Source: Tillus elongatus (lineage: Eukaryota; Arthropoda; Insecta; Coleoptera; Cleridae). Taken from it: DNA of 64,000 bases. This document shows, one piece after another, positions 39,846-53,285 of the stretch. Within the stretch, counting starts at the first letter, position 1; every line of letters starts with the position of its first letter. The stretch spans positions 118,464,858-118,528,857 of the forward strand of contig OZ023265.1 of the NCBI GenBank assembly GCA_964006375.1, in the 5' to 3' direction. The notes under the pieces were generated by a model, which did not search any database, had not been told where the DNA came from, and was given only the letters and a program-made list of their open reading frames with translations. Made by a program: the position numbers and the translations under genes.

Positions 39846-40055
39846 CTCTAAAATATGTGATGTGGTGATTTGGGTTCTCCAAGTGTCCTCATTTAATTTT
39901 AGTGTCATGAAGGAACAACTCTTTCTGATAGAGCCTAGACTATATTTTTGGACGACATCACTTGGCGTGTTGTGTCTATAATCATAAGATCAAACGAACT
40001 TGCCTTAAGTGATGTTCGATCTTGATTATGTGAAAGCTTCGTTGAAGTAAATAAG

Positions 40056-40430
40056 TTTTGTAGTCTTAAGAACCTCGGTGGTTCAGGGGTAAGAACGTGT
40101 GTCTCTGAACCGAAGGGTACTGGGTTCGATCCCAGGGTACTCCTTTCACTTTTTCAGTACAAACTGTAACATTAAGATCAACCGAGGTTCTGGCATTGTA
40201 TTTGAGCAAGTTGTTCCGCCCTTCGGAGGGGGCGTAAAGCCGTCGGTCCGGTGTCCGTGCGATGTTGGCACGTTAAAGATCCCTACCCTCCTTACAGAAA
40301 GGCAGGGGTTCGGCAAAATTTCCAGGATAGTGAGGTGAAATGCTCCCTGGCGTCGGTGATTGGCCATAGTCGCAGAAATAGGCCGATGTTAAAGAAACAA
40401 AACTCACACACACACACATTTTGTAGTCTT
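40056..40430 (+). repeat. tRNA-derived SINE 5 with perfect 12-bp target duplication
   Basis: TTTTGTAGTCTT at 40056-40067 and 40419-40430 brackets the SINE (40068-40418). Head: TGGTTCAGGGGTAAGAACG (A box) and GGGTTCGATCCCAGGG (perfect B box). Tail: AAAGAAACAAAACTCACACA with (CA)n. This is the best-preserved Pol III promoter in the window. Confidence 0.93.
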
Positions 40431-40806
40431 CTCATTTCGGTTACGAATCCATACATTTTTAAAGATAAACACACTTATCCTCTTATTTAGACCAGCCTAA
40501 TATAATATTCAGACAATTACCGGTCTACGGTTCTAATTGGGGTGAGAATGCATCTATCCTTACATACTTTGTCCCTATATTAGAAAAGAAATAGGCCAGG
40601 GCTGGCAATTTACTGAATTGTTAGTTGGTTGTATACAGTCTCTATTTTTTAACATTCTATGTTATATGGAGCTGCCTTGACAACATACTACTTGGTTCCG
40701 AAACGAGATGGCGACACGTGTTTTACATCTCACTTAGTTTTGCGAGGCTGACTACCATAGCCGTATTACTTTATAGGTGTATTTTAGCTGCAATTAATAT
40801 GCCGTA

Positions 40807-40844
40807 CTGACGAGCTCTAATTAGAGCGAAAAAGGTCTACGGTT
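40807..40844 (+). ncRNA. Hammerhead-like core, tandem unit 1
   Basis: CUGACGA (40807-40813), perfect stem II GCUCU-AAUU-AGAGC (40814-40827), GAA. The stem III strand is mutated (AAAGG for ACCGG), so this unit is probably inactive. Confidence 0.5.
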
Positions 40845-41078
40845 CTAATTGTTGTGAGAATGCATCTAGTCTTACATACTGTGTCCCTATATTGGGGAAG
40901 AAATGGGCCAGGGCTGACAATTTACTAAATTGTTAGTTGGTTGTATACACTCTATTTTTTAACATTCTGTGTTATTTGGAGCTGCCGTGACAACATACTA
41001 CTTGAATCCGCAACGAGATGGCGACACGTGTAAAAAGCTTTATAGGTGTATTTTCGCTGCAATTTGTATGCCGCCGTA

Positions 41079-41116
41079 CTGACGAGCTCTAATTAGAGCG
41101 AAACCGGCCTACGGTT
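41079..41116 (+). ncRNA. Hammerhead-like core, tandem unit 2
   Basis: CUGACGA (41079-41085), stem II GCUCU-AAUU-AGAGC, GAA (41100-41102), stem III ACCG-GCCUA-CGGU (41103-41115), then U17 as predicted cleavage position 41116. Stem I next to the core does not pair (C1.1 against A2.1), although a TAATTG/CAATTTG pairing exists further out. It is a candidate, not a demonstrated ribozyme. Confidence 0.55.
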
Positions 41117-41150
41117 CTAATTGTGGTGAGAATGCATCTAGCCTTACATA

Positions 41151-42890
41151 ACCACATATTATGCGTCAAAGGAAAAGAGCAAAAAGAACAGAAAAAAGTG
41201 GGGACATCATGGAAACCCGATCCAACTGAAGTAGCAGTAACATATTAATAGTAACTGCCGAGGGTAAATGCTTTTGAATCTGTACGCCAAGAAATAAACT
41301 AAGAATATTACCTAGGTAAACAATTTTGCAAGCCAGTAGGTATACATTTGGAATGCCGACTGTCAGTTAAGTTTAGTTGTGGGAAACAGATCTGAAAGAA
41401 CGATTTTTCTTCTGTTTTTTTTTTTTTAAGCAGGATCCTGTTTTCTTTTTTTTTTTTGCAGTAATTATGCTGTTTTCTGTTGTATAATTTCCATAAGTTG
41501 GTTGCTAATGGACGAGGAAACTACAGCTCAGTTGACTAATGGTGATAATTGTAGGCGTAATAATGGTTCCATCGCAACTAGGCAAATACAAAAAGTCTGT
41601 TGCCAAATACTCAAAATAAAAATAAAAATTTGGTTAGCGATATAGCTTCGCTGACCAACAGCCATGTGTGTGGTAACACAAATATACAACGCTATACAAC
41701 AAATCAATCGTAAAATACTACGAACAAAGTACAGTTTCTATAGCCTCGTCTAAAGTTGTAGGAGGCGTTCTTGTGTGCCCAAAAAAAAATAGTACATGAA
41801 AAAGAAGAAGCTAGATCGACAAAACAATAGTGCCAAAAAGAGTTATTATCGCAACGAGTTCGAGTTGGTGATAACACTCACAAATACTCAGCAAGTTTAC
41901 CAAGAAGGAAAACATACTTTCCAGCATATTGTTTGCACTTAGTATTTCTTTGTTTGGGAGTTACAGGTTAAATTCGCGAATAAGTTTTTTCTGTTGTTGA
42001 AAAATAATCTATTGCGACTCAGTCGTATTTGCAAGAACTAGTAAGTACGCATTGTGTAAATACTCTAATGATGGTGCAAATTAAAAACTAAGAATTCTAA
42101 ACGATGACCATCCTGGAACGTCTTTTAGGTACAGAGATTCAATATCAGGATTTCAAAAAAGATTAGAGATAATTAACGTCTTCCTTGTCCACAAATTCTG
42201 TTAATATAGTATGGAAATGGTGGAGTAAGTTCATAATAAACTGCTGGTAGGTGTAAATTTAAAAAAATTCTGTCTTGTGGTTTGGTTATAGAGAAAAAAG
42301 TTTTGCTGCATGGACTCCTCAGAAAAAAGCTTGTGGGATTGTGCTCATACACATCAACATTAAAACTCGGGATTCTTAAAAGCTATAACTTAAGGCGAGA
42401 CTTTTTTAAGCTTTTGACAAATGTAGAAGACATGTGTCGGGTTTTCAGTGACCAATTGTAGTAGGAAGGTTCTCCTCTAAGATTCAGGAGACCTGCTTCT
42501 TGTTAGTCTCTCCCTCTTCTGTAATAGCTTGAAAAGCAAAGAACTCTGCTAAGGAGGCATTGCTGCTCAAATAAATGAGATGATGAATAGTGGGATGGAA
42601 CACGATACGTTAAAACTTGATCGATACTTTAATTAAGAAGGCTAACGCAACGCCTATATTTAAAATAGAATTGGTATGGACAAGTTTTGCTTCAGTTTGA
42701 AAGCAACCACACCATAAAAGGTAAATGTAGTAAGCAGGTTTGTGCCAACAGTCACGAAAAATAAGATTGCACTTATCTCAAATAGGCTACGTGAGGAGGA
42801 ACGTGTGGAGTGGCACACGAAATAGAACAAACAACACATACTAAAGAAGAAATTTGGACACAATCCAGCAGAAGAAACAAACAAAAAACT
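41151..42890. other. Spacer, no supported gene
   Basis: Contains two poly-T runs (about 41415-41430, 41447-41458). Short broken frames (for example from ATG at about 41508) do not reach a recognisable domain. The plus-strand GAAAT/TTTAA-rich remainder shows nothing certain. Confidence 0.3.
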
Positions 42891-42899
42891 CATGCGGGA

Positions 42900-43700
42900 A
42901 AAATGATTGGGTCACCTGTGCAACTGCTGTACTCGTTGATAAGAATGTGAGGGGGAAATGCTGAAACAAGTTTGCCACACTAGGCAAATACTGTACTCAC
43001 TGACAGTAATGCCACCCTAAAAAAGTCGTGCTGCATTAGGCAAGTATTGTACTCAGTGACAGTTACGTCAGCAGATAATAATCTGGTCACATTAGGCCAG
43101 TACTGTATTTCCTGAGAGTAACTGCATTCTCCAAGTGTATTGCCATATTAGGCAAGTACTGTAATAATAGGCGAGCACTATACTCACTGACAGTTACGCC
43201 ATCCTGAAATAATTTTGCCACATCAGGCAAGGACTGTACTCACTGACAAAAAACGACATCCTTACATAATCGCGCTTACTGTACTCACAGGCAGGGGCAC
43301 CAGCATCAAGTAACCTTGTCACAGTGGCAAAGGACTCTATTCACTAACAATGACGCCACTTTTAAAGAAGCGTGCCGCAGTAGGAAGCTACTGTACTCTC
43401 TGAAAGAAACACTATTCTCAACAATATTGCCACAGCAGGCAAGTAGTATGACTAACAGGAACAATGTCCTAAAATACACTTGTCGCCTTTACAAAATTAC
43501 GGAATTAACTAAGGCGGACGCTATACGAAAGGAGTCTTGCCACAGGTGGCACCCACTGTACCCTCTAACATGAATCCTATGCTGAAAACAATGTGGCCAC
43601 ATTAGTCCAGGTCGGGATTTACTGGCAGGAATGCTATACTGAAAAAGCATGTCACATTAAACAAGTACTGAACACTGACCATATTAAGAAGAATAAAAGA
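42900..43700. repeat. Old, diverged satellite with a unit of about 60 bp
   Basis: The phrase order TTGCCACATTAGGCAAGTAC, TGTACTCACTGACAG, TTACGCCATCCTGAAA recurs about a dozen times with substitutions and indels (clear at about 42974, 43032, 43090, 43145, 43212, 43313, 43372). Because the units are so diverged it looks like ordinary unique sequence at first. Confidence 0.75.
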
Positions 43701-43764
43701 GTCACACAGTGAGCAGGTATGCTTAGATAGTTTAGCTAATAAGAATTGTCAATATATAGTCATC

Positions 43765-43805
43765 CCTCTGATGATGCTAACTTTGCTGGCGAAACTATGG
43801 TCAGG
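43765..43805 (+). ncRNA. Hammerhead-like motif with GUC cleavage triplet
   Basis: CCU (stem I), CUGAUGA (43768-43774), one extra base, stem II GCUAA/CUGGC (with one mismatch), GAA (43791-43793), minimal stem III AC-UAUG-GU, C17 at 43802, then AGG pairing with the CCU. Outer complementarity (TCATCCC at 43760-43766, GGGATGA at about 43830-43836) could instead extend stem I. Minimal stem III is typical of Penelope-associated type I hammerheads, which work best as dimers. Confidence 0.6.
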
Positions 43806-44486
43806 TCGTAAAACTGTATTGGGATGAATATGGGTTCACCAAATTGTACTTACATCACAGGTTCCAATTTTCACTCAAAGAATACTGGCTATAGAATACA
43901 TAAGCTAACGAGTTTGCAAATATTGTACAGCTTTTACGATGAGCTCCCAGAGTAACATATGGGTGACAGAAATATTACCAAGTGGAGCAAGGTCTGCGCC
44001 CATTGGCAGGAAATCTACCAAGAAATCCACAAAATGTACGTATGCGTGTGATAGTATGCATAAAGATAAAACTGAGAATGAAGACAGAAGTTTTATTGGC
44101 GTAACCTGGGAACCTACTTCGAAGCAGGGTGAGCCACAAAAATTTGTGTAAAAAAATTAGTGGCAGAGAATAACTAGCAAGCAATATGAAACGTAAGCCA
44201 TGCACCTAAAGTGGTAAACTTTGTTTCGAAGAGGCCTATGCTATAAAAAATAAACACGGAAGGTATGTACTTACAATATTTTACAAAGAAACCATTGCTG
44301 GATTACGGAAGTCCTTTGGACCTTTAATGATCAAGTCGATACAGAGAGCAATCACTACACACACTGCGATGTTAGTAATATAAACACCCTTAAGTAGGTC
44401 CCTTTAACAAATTACAACGCATAATATAGAGAACATATTTTGAAGTATGGAGAGAGCTCAACGGGCATGTGGATCGTTTGACACAG
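43806..44486. other. Spacer, nothing recognised
   Basis: The sequence next to the hammerhead motif resembles that beside 39806 for about 60 bp; beyond that no gene or repeat was recognised. Confidence 0.3.
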
Positions 44487-44550
44487 AAAAAGAAACTGAC
44501 TATTATATTAGGCTGGTCTAATAAGAGGATAAGTTTGTTTATCTTTAAAA
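44487..44550 (-). repeat. Inverted copy of 40440-40505
   Basis: Reverse complement of the segment with TTTTTAAAGATAAACACACT and CCTCTTATTTAGACCAGCCT following SINE 5. Its continuation (GTAGTCTTCTCATTCCGGTT, GAATCCACGCATTTTTA) lies at 46681-46745, after 2.1 kb of nested TA-core elements. Confidence 0.75.
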
Positions 44551-44552
44551 AC

Positions 44553-45295
<743 letters not shown>

Positions 45296-45359
45296 AGGAG
45301 CTCTCAAAACCGTTTCGAAACAAACATCTGTCACGTACCGCCGGAGCCTGTTTGATATA

Positions 45360-45731
45360 AGTTATAAAAATTTTTGGAAAAAAAATTCCAAAAGAAAAAT
45401 CAAAATTTGAATAACTACATTTTTTATAAACTTAGAAAGTTGAATTTTGATACGTAGTAAGGTCTCTCCCAGGGCAACATACCCTTTAAATTGTATTAAA
45501 ACAGCTTTGTAATTTTCGGGGAAAAATTTTCTCCCAGAAAAGCCTTTCCGATTTTCCTGGCTAACGAACTCATCCAAACCATTAATAAAAGAAAGGCACT
45601 TGCCGAGTTTCATTGAAGTCGGTTAATTAATTTTTGAGTTATCGGATGGATATTTGAAAAAATTTGTGCAAAGTCTCACCATCGATACCTCTCCATTACC
45701 GACTTTTTTTAAATAAAAATTCACTAATATT
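45360..45731 (-). mobile_element. TA-core element, copy I-2, lacking the TA tract
   Basis: Reverse orientation, with GAACTCATCCAAACCATTAA and TAATTTTTGAGTTATCGGAT directly joined to the 5' part (TCTCACCATCGATACCTCTC, AAATAAAAATTCACTAATAT). The TA tract and the CCGGATATGGG block are missing, so an internal deletion removed them together. Confidence 0.7.
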
Positions 45732-46141
45732 TTGGTTAAAGGATAAGCAATTTGTTTATTTTTTTTGGCAATCATTTTTAATTCTATAGTGTTGGAAGGG
45801 ACCTGCTGCACTTAGTATGATATCTTAGGCAGCACACAATACACAACATATAAAAAACCAAACAGTATATCCCTCATGCTTTAAGTAACATTATTATGAC
45901 AAGCACATACACCATTTTAACGTTTTAAATAAAGGGGTTGTCTCTTGTATAATAATAATTATATTCAGCTTTACCGTAGAAACGCGTCATCCTGTATAAT
46001 ATCAGCCCTTTTGTAAAACTTCGATCCTTTATATTTATTTATTTATTCAATACAGCGTCTAACAGACCTGCGCAATAATAATCATATGTTACGTTACCAT
46101 GACAACCACAACTACATCTCATGTAAACTATTCAATTAACA
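45732..46141. other. Spacer between TA-core copies
   Basis: No gene recognised. A phrase like TTGTATAATAATAATTATATTCAGC and CTTTACCGTAGAAACGCGTC (about 45955) resembles the right end of the repeat at 47171-47925 and 61728-62462. Confidence 0.35.
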
Positions 46142-46677
<536 letters not shown>

Positions 46678-46680
46678 AAA

Positions 46681-47170
46681 TGCGTGGATTCGTAACCGGA
46701 ATGAGAAGACTACAAAACTTATTTACGAAACGAAGCTGAAGTATAATTTAATTTAATTATTTACTTAGGTATATTGTCTACTCTACAATGGATATTAAGT
46801 GACATATTCGAAAGCTAAACTGATCCATAAAACAAATCGATATAACTGGTCTGAAATATACATATAAGTATTAAATAATATATTACATCTAGTGTAACCA
46901 ACTACTGGTATTTCTGTTTACATTTATTTACTGTATGACTTATGCTGTGAGAACTTAAATGTAGGTACATGCAAATATTGACACATTTAGTCTAGGTGTT
47001 CAGAGAAATGCCGGTACATTTTGCCAATTAAGTTTCTGCAAATAACATAAATGATCGTTATTTTTCAATAATAATCCTATTAAATGTAATTAAGTAAAGC
47101 TAATTCGTATAACGTATATAACGTATGCTTTCATTCCGCACGGAAGAGTACCGTTCGCTACGAAAGAAAA
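46681..47170. repeat. Second half of the inverted copy of 40030-40440, then spacer
   Basis: 46681-46745 is the reverse complement of the sequence flanking SINE 5 (GGATTCGTAACCGGAATGAG, AGACTACAAAACTTATTTAC). It contains the SINE target site uninterrupted, which confirms the SINE 5 boundaries. 46746-47170 shows nothing recognisable. Confidence 0.6.
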
Positions 47171-48695
<1,525 letters not shown>

Positions 48696-48766
48696 GATTA
48701 TTGCTGGTATAACACACTGATGAGCTCAAATAACAGCGAAACTAGTATGTGTTTCCAGTAATAATC
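48696..48766 (+). ncRNA. Type I hammerhead ribozyme candidate, best formed in the window
   Basis: Stem I outer GATTATTGCTGG (48696-48707) pairs with CCAGTAATAATC (48755-48766) with one G-U. Stem I inner ACACA (48712-48716) pairs perfectly with UGUGU (48748-48752). Core CUGAUGA is 48717-48723, stem II GCU-CAAAUAAC-AGC, GAA 48738-48740, minimal stem III AC-UA-GU, and predicted cleavage follows A17 at 48747 (GUA). All invariant core bases are present. The two-part stem I with internal loops and tiny stem III is the layout described for Penelope-element hammerheads. Confidence 0.75.
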
Positions 48767-48792
48767 TTGATATATCTATTTTTATATTATTC

Positions 48793-48796
<4 letters not shown>

Positions 48797-48871
<75 letters not shown>

Positions 48872-49012
48872 AAACTGACCTTGGATATGATCTTAGGGAG
48901 ATGATGATTTTAGAGATCCTAATTCGTGCTTATTAAAAAAAAACTTTAAAAGTTTGAAGTTGCGATCTTTTTATTAGCGATTTTTTTATACTACAATTCC
49001 CTATTATAACTT
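48797..49012 (-). mobile_element. TA-core element, copy K (5' part)
   Basis: (TA)n (48797-48866), then TTTAAACTGACCTTGGATAT and TATTAGCGATTTTTTTATAC; the 3' half is absent on the left, where the hammerhead motif stands instead. Confidence 0.65.
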
Positions 49013-49955
49013 TACCAAAATCTCTGTCAGTATGGCAATGAAATTCCGGGGCTAAGTCACTTAGCTGAACTTGATTTAAATTAAAATAATTAAACTGAAG
49101 TTTAACTGTAAATACAATTGTTTCTTTTGGCTTCTTATATTACGACTTTTGTAACGTATATATTGAAATTTTATAAAAGTAATTATGTGGTTTACTTACA
49201 AGACACAATGTCAAACTCGCGACAGCTCCTAAAAACAACATTTTATCCAAATAATGGCAAAACGTTTCTCATATCAAATTCACCAAATATTTTTCTAATG
49301 CAGATTACTAAAACCATTCCAGTTCCTTTTCTAATAGGTAAATAATTGCACTCACTGAAATTGCTGCTTTAACGGACTTGTACTGGCGATATTGACGTTT
49401 AGTAAATAAATAAGCTATCGGATCACACAATCTGATAAGCTGTATGTTGCTCGTATCAATTCGCTATATGCAAAACTATTTTTATTTGAAGAATTCAGTT
49501 TCGATTTGCGTCAATACGATAGTTAAATAACTTTTTTTAGATTTGTTCTCTAGATACTTATAAATCAAATAAATTATTTTATCAGTCATAAATAAGTAGC
49601 TTATACTAAAGTAAGGACACATGTCATGTAATTCAGATATGTCATGGAATTCAATTACATGATATAAGTATATCTAAGTATATCTTTAGTTAAGAAGTTG
49701 GCTGAGCTTTTAATGGATTACATTGCCAGTGTCAAGAATAAGGTAGGGGAGAGGAGGTTAATTGTGGACATGGAGTGTAATAGTGGACATGGAGTTTTTT
49801 CTTTAAAGGGTCGATTTATTGACGTTGTGTTAGGGCTAAGTGTCCTACTCTGAGTAATGAAACACAAAACCACCCTCATTCTAATATAGACCAACCATAT
49901 AACTGAAATTGTGTAAAAAAGAAAGTAAGAAAACAATCGTACACTATTACCCCCT
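49013..49955. other. Spacer, nothing recognised
   Basis: Short AT-rich ORFs only. A small tandem similarity (GTCATGTAATTCAGATAT / GTCATGGAATTCAATTAC, about 49623-49665) is present. Confidence 0.3.
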
Positions 49956-49959
49956 GCGG

Positions 49960-50045
49960 GTAATTCACTAAAACTACTGGAAGCCTAAACCAGTTCCTCT
50001 GGGTTTAGACGCATAGGTTCTGACTACTAGACCACCGTGGATGCC
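49960..50045 (-). repeat. tRNA-derived SINE head, second family
   Basis: On the minus strand, ACGGTGGTCTAGTAGTCAGA looks like an A box region and CTGGTTTAGGCTTCCAG like a decayed B box, 40 bases apart. The body is unlike SINEs 1-6. Confidence 0.45.
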
Positions 50046-50576
50046 AAATTAATATAACTATGCTTCTCCTATTATATTTATCTTTAGTTTCTGGCCACCA
50101 CATTTTTGATTATACGGTTAGATATAAACCTTTTAAAGGAATTTTGACTGTGAGAATGGGCTCATTTAGTCTTTGGTAATCTTTAAAATATATAGAGATG
50201 GATTTGACCTTACTATTCACAATAGCGAAACCTGTGAGGTGAATATAACTCTGACAAGCTCATTATTTTTAACTTATTTCCTGTATCACCCTATAAAATT
50301 GCTGGGAATACTGGGGCAGTTTTCTCACCAATGGTGCCTGTCATTGTGACTTTCTAACACACTGGGAAGGCTGCAGTCAAAATAGGTGAAACACACAATA
50401 TCTACTGAGACAGTTTGATTTTTAACGATCTTTATACCTAAGAGCTATACAACTTGTAATTATGTGTCGTAGACACGTCTAGGTAGCGACATCTCTTTGT
50501 AGATCGGTTGTTTTCTTAGTGCTTGTTGCTGCTACTTTTTACCTTATTCGAATGATCTTGCCATCTTACATTACAA
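50046..50576. other. Spacer, nothing recognised
   Basis: The last part may be the eroded end of the minus-strand LINE at 51863-53285 into which SINE 6 inserted, but no clear motif is visible. Confidence 0.3.
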
Positions 50577-51862
50577 ACATGCTTCATTTGAGAACCTCGG
50601 TGGTTCAGGGGCAAGAACGTCTGCCTCTAAACCGAAGGGTACTGGGTTCGATCCCAGGGTTCTCCTTTCACTTTTTCAGTACTGTAACATTAACATCAAC
50701 CGAGGTTCTGGCATTGTATTTGAGCAAGTTGAATTTCTGCGCGTTCCACACTTCGGAGGGGGCGTAAAGCCGTCGGTCCCGTGTCCATGCGATGTTGGGC
50801 CCGTTAAATATCCCTACCCTCCTTATAGAAAGGTAGGGGTTCGGCAAAATAAACAAGCTTTAAAAAAATTAACCAACTTAAAAATAGGCACTAAAAACCA
50901 AAAAGTAACTGGATTACAGGTTTAAGTCAAAAGAGAAAAATTAATTGAACGGAAGTATTATTATATGCGATACCTACTTATCTGTTTGAAGTCGGTGCCA
51001 AGCCCAAAACACAATAATACTTACCGATAAAAACTGTTTAACGGTACCAAACCTTATACTAAACAGTGCAACGCTTTCCAGAGTAGACCATCACAAATTC
51101 CTGGGTGTTATATTCGATACAAAAATGTCATGGAAGCATCAGATAAACAATATCAGAACTGAATGTGCTAGCAGAATGAACATTCTCAAAGCCGTAGCTC
51201 ACTACGACTGGGGAGCTGTAGAATCAGTTTTGATTAGCTTATACAGATCACTAATACGATCTAAAATAGATTATGGCGCAATCGTTTATGCAAATTCAAG
51301 CAAAACCACACTTAAACCACTAAATACCATACAGAATACAACTATGAGGCTATGTCTCGGCGCCTCTAGAACAAGCCCTACAACAAGTATGCAAAGAGAG
51401 TCAAATGAGCTCCCACTCTTTTTAAGACGACAATTGCTAATTTTGACATACGCTTTGAGAATTTCTCGTTCAGCAAATATCCTGTACGTTCTGTCCTAAC
51501 TGACACCCAAGGCCACAGTCATCAGCGGTCCAACTCCAACTCCACCGAAAAACCACGTCTTATATCAGAAATAATAAAAGACATCTATCAAATCGATCTC
51601 ACAGGAACCACCGAGAATCCGAAATCAAATACACCACCATGGCTTCAATTAAAAATAGACTGTAACACATCATTAATGTTACCTAAACAAGCCAAATGCA
51701 GCGATTCAGACAATATTTACAGAAACACTAAGGGAATATAATCCCGAATCCTGGTAATGTGAGGTGAGATAGTGAGGTGAAACTGCTCCCTGGCATCGGT
51801 GATTGGCCATAGTCGCGGAAATAGGCCGACGTTAAAGAAACAAAATACACACATGCTTCATT
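50577..51862 (+). repeat. tRNA-derived SINE 6 with perfect target duplication, carrying a nested LINE fragment
   Basis: ACATGCTTCATT at 50577-50588 and 51851-51862 brackets 1262 bp. SINE sequence covers 50589-50848 and 51766-51850. Head: TGGTTCAGGGGCAAGAAC and GGGTTCGATCCCAGGG. The break falls after GTTCGGCAAAAT; the SINE resumes ATAGTGAGGTGAAACTGCTC. The enclosed piece is a truncated LINE, so it landed after the SINE. Confidence 0.9.
50849..51765 (+). pseudogene. LINE C-terminal RT fragment inside SINE 6
   Basis: Frames from about 51061 to 51730. HHKFLGVIFDTKMSWKHQIN (about 51090) is the conserved FLGxxxDxxLxWxxHI segment after the RT palm. LISLYRSLIRSKIDYGAIVY and LNTIQNTTMRLCLGASRTSP (about 51220-51390) follow, typical of Jockey/R1-like ORF2. 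A frameshift near 51490 and 5' truncation leave no catalytic region. Confidence 0.8.
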
Positions 51863-52329
51863 CGCGGAAGAAGAACGCTGTTACTGTAAAAGTCATGCTT
51901 ACAACCTGTTCTTGTTGCTTTTTTAGAAAACATAGGATTGAATGCCCTTTTAGCCATATGAAAGTAACTTTTTTCTGTTGTTCCAAGTCTCCTAATTTAT
52001 AAGCAATATCACATATGACCTGGGACCGATATGCAGGATTTTCAAGATATGATAGATATTTTAACACTGAAAGGGAGTCGGTCAAGAATACAAAGCTGCT
52101 CGTATCTTGGTTACAGGCTACTACTAAAGCTTTTTGTATGGCAACAGCTTCAGCAGTATAAATTGAAGAAAACTTTGGCTAACGAAATAGCTCAACATGA
52201 TTTGATTGTTTAATATACAGTGCACAACGTACTAAATTTTGGATTATTGACCCATTCGTATAAATTTTGGCAGCATCTTTAAATGGTTGTAACGCTTATT
52301 GTTACAATATGCAAGTGTTTATCTCTGGT

Positions 52330-52437
52330 TTGTTTGTAAACATAGGTGTGATAATGTGAGGTTTTATCAGTTGAATGTTCTGGTATGTTTGTAAACATGG
52401 GTGTGATAATGTGAGGTTTTATCAGTTGAATGTTATA
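52330..52437. repeat. Two-copy tandem duplication, unit about 55 bp
   Basis: GTTTGTAAACATAGGTGTGA ... TCAGTTGAATGTTCTGG is followed immediately by a near-identical second copy; only two or three differences, so recent. Confidence 0.85.
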
Positions 52438-52895
52438 GGGATAATCAAACCTATAATTAAGTATTTCTTTCGCATACAATTAAAAATTGTTTATTTCCAA
52501 AGAAGCTTCAAATAATGGTGGTGACCTCCTGTTTCTTCAAAATCTGTGCGTAAGATGTACCACGGCTAGCTGTTGAACCTTTTTGAACGTGGCCTGAAAG
52601 TAAAAGCTAAATTTTTTTGTAGGAAATTTACAGGATAACAAAAATAAACACAAAGTGGTTGTTTGTTTGTTAAAACTAAAAGAGATTGTACAGGAGAAGT
52701 TTTGATGACTCCTGCTATGATTGAAAGAGCTTGGTATTGCATTCTGTCAATTTTTTTTAACAACATGCTGGAAGCAGATCCATAAGTATGGACCCATAGT
52801 CTAAGATAGACCTAGTGTATGTTAGATAAAATGTCATGGCTGTTGTCATATCAGCACCATGATTTTGCGTGTAGCGGATTTGAAAATACTGATTT

Positions 52896-53084
52896 CCAGT
52901 TTCACAAAACTCGATTAAATATATAACGGGCGGTTAGTTAATCAAGGCTTCAGACGACCAATCACAGACAATGGTTTGGTTTTTTTCCACGACAGCCAAT
53001 TATTTTGAAGTATTGATTGGTTGTATTGAGCCTTGATTAACTAACCGACCGTGAAATATTTAATCGAGTTCTGTGAAACTGGGC
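52896..53084. mobile_element. MITE of about 188 bp with about 75-bp inverted repeats
   Basis: Left CCAGTTTCACAAAACTCGAT and right GAGTTCTGTGAAACTGGG are inverted; pairing continues through GGTTAGTTAATCAAGGC and CCAATCA. No ORF. It lies within the LINE relic. Confidence 0.8.
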
Positions 53085-53285
53085 CTTGGACTTTTTTCTG
53101 CTCTATCTTTTAGTAAATCTATATGCTTTTTCCAGCTCAACTTCTGGTCAAAAGTAATACCAACGGACTTGACAGAGGATCGCACTGCAAAGTTATTCCC
53201 AACCAGAGAAACGGGTGGAATTGGCACATTGAGCGCTTCAATTCTATGTCTTGTTAAAATAGCGCTGCAAATTGTATCATAACTT

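Larger units (their letters stand above)
40522..41150 (+). repeat. 312-bp tandem repeat with hammerhead core in each unit (retrozyme-like)
   Basis: Unit 1 is 40522-40833 (312 bp), unit 2 is 40834-41105 (272 bp, one deletion of about 40 bp), and a partial unit 3 runs from 41106 to about 41150. Each starts GGYCTACGGTTCTAATTG and ends with CTGACGAGCTCTAATTAGAG. Two-plus copies of a 300-bp unit with a self-cleaving-ribozyme core resemble animal retrozymes, which are mobilised as circular RNAs; that link is inference. Confidence 0.75.
51863..53285 (-). pseudogene. LINE relic, minus strand, with nested MITE
   Basis: Read on the minus strand from 53285: VGITFDQKLSWKKHIDLL (about 53165-53115), interruption by a MITE, then LLKKIDRMQYQALSIIAGVIKTSP (about 52765-52690), and finally RNase H with TDSLSVLKYL (about 52083) and FIWLKGH (about 51960). 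The order fits an RNase-H-bearing non-LTR element. Multiple stops. SINE 6 interrupted its 3' side. Confidence 0.75.

Noticed and set aside
50205..50245. CTATT-CAC-AATAG hairpin followed by CGAAAC
   Set aside because: The CUGANGA box is absent, so it was not called a hammerhead.
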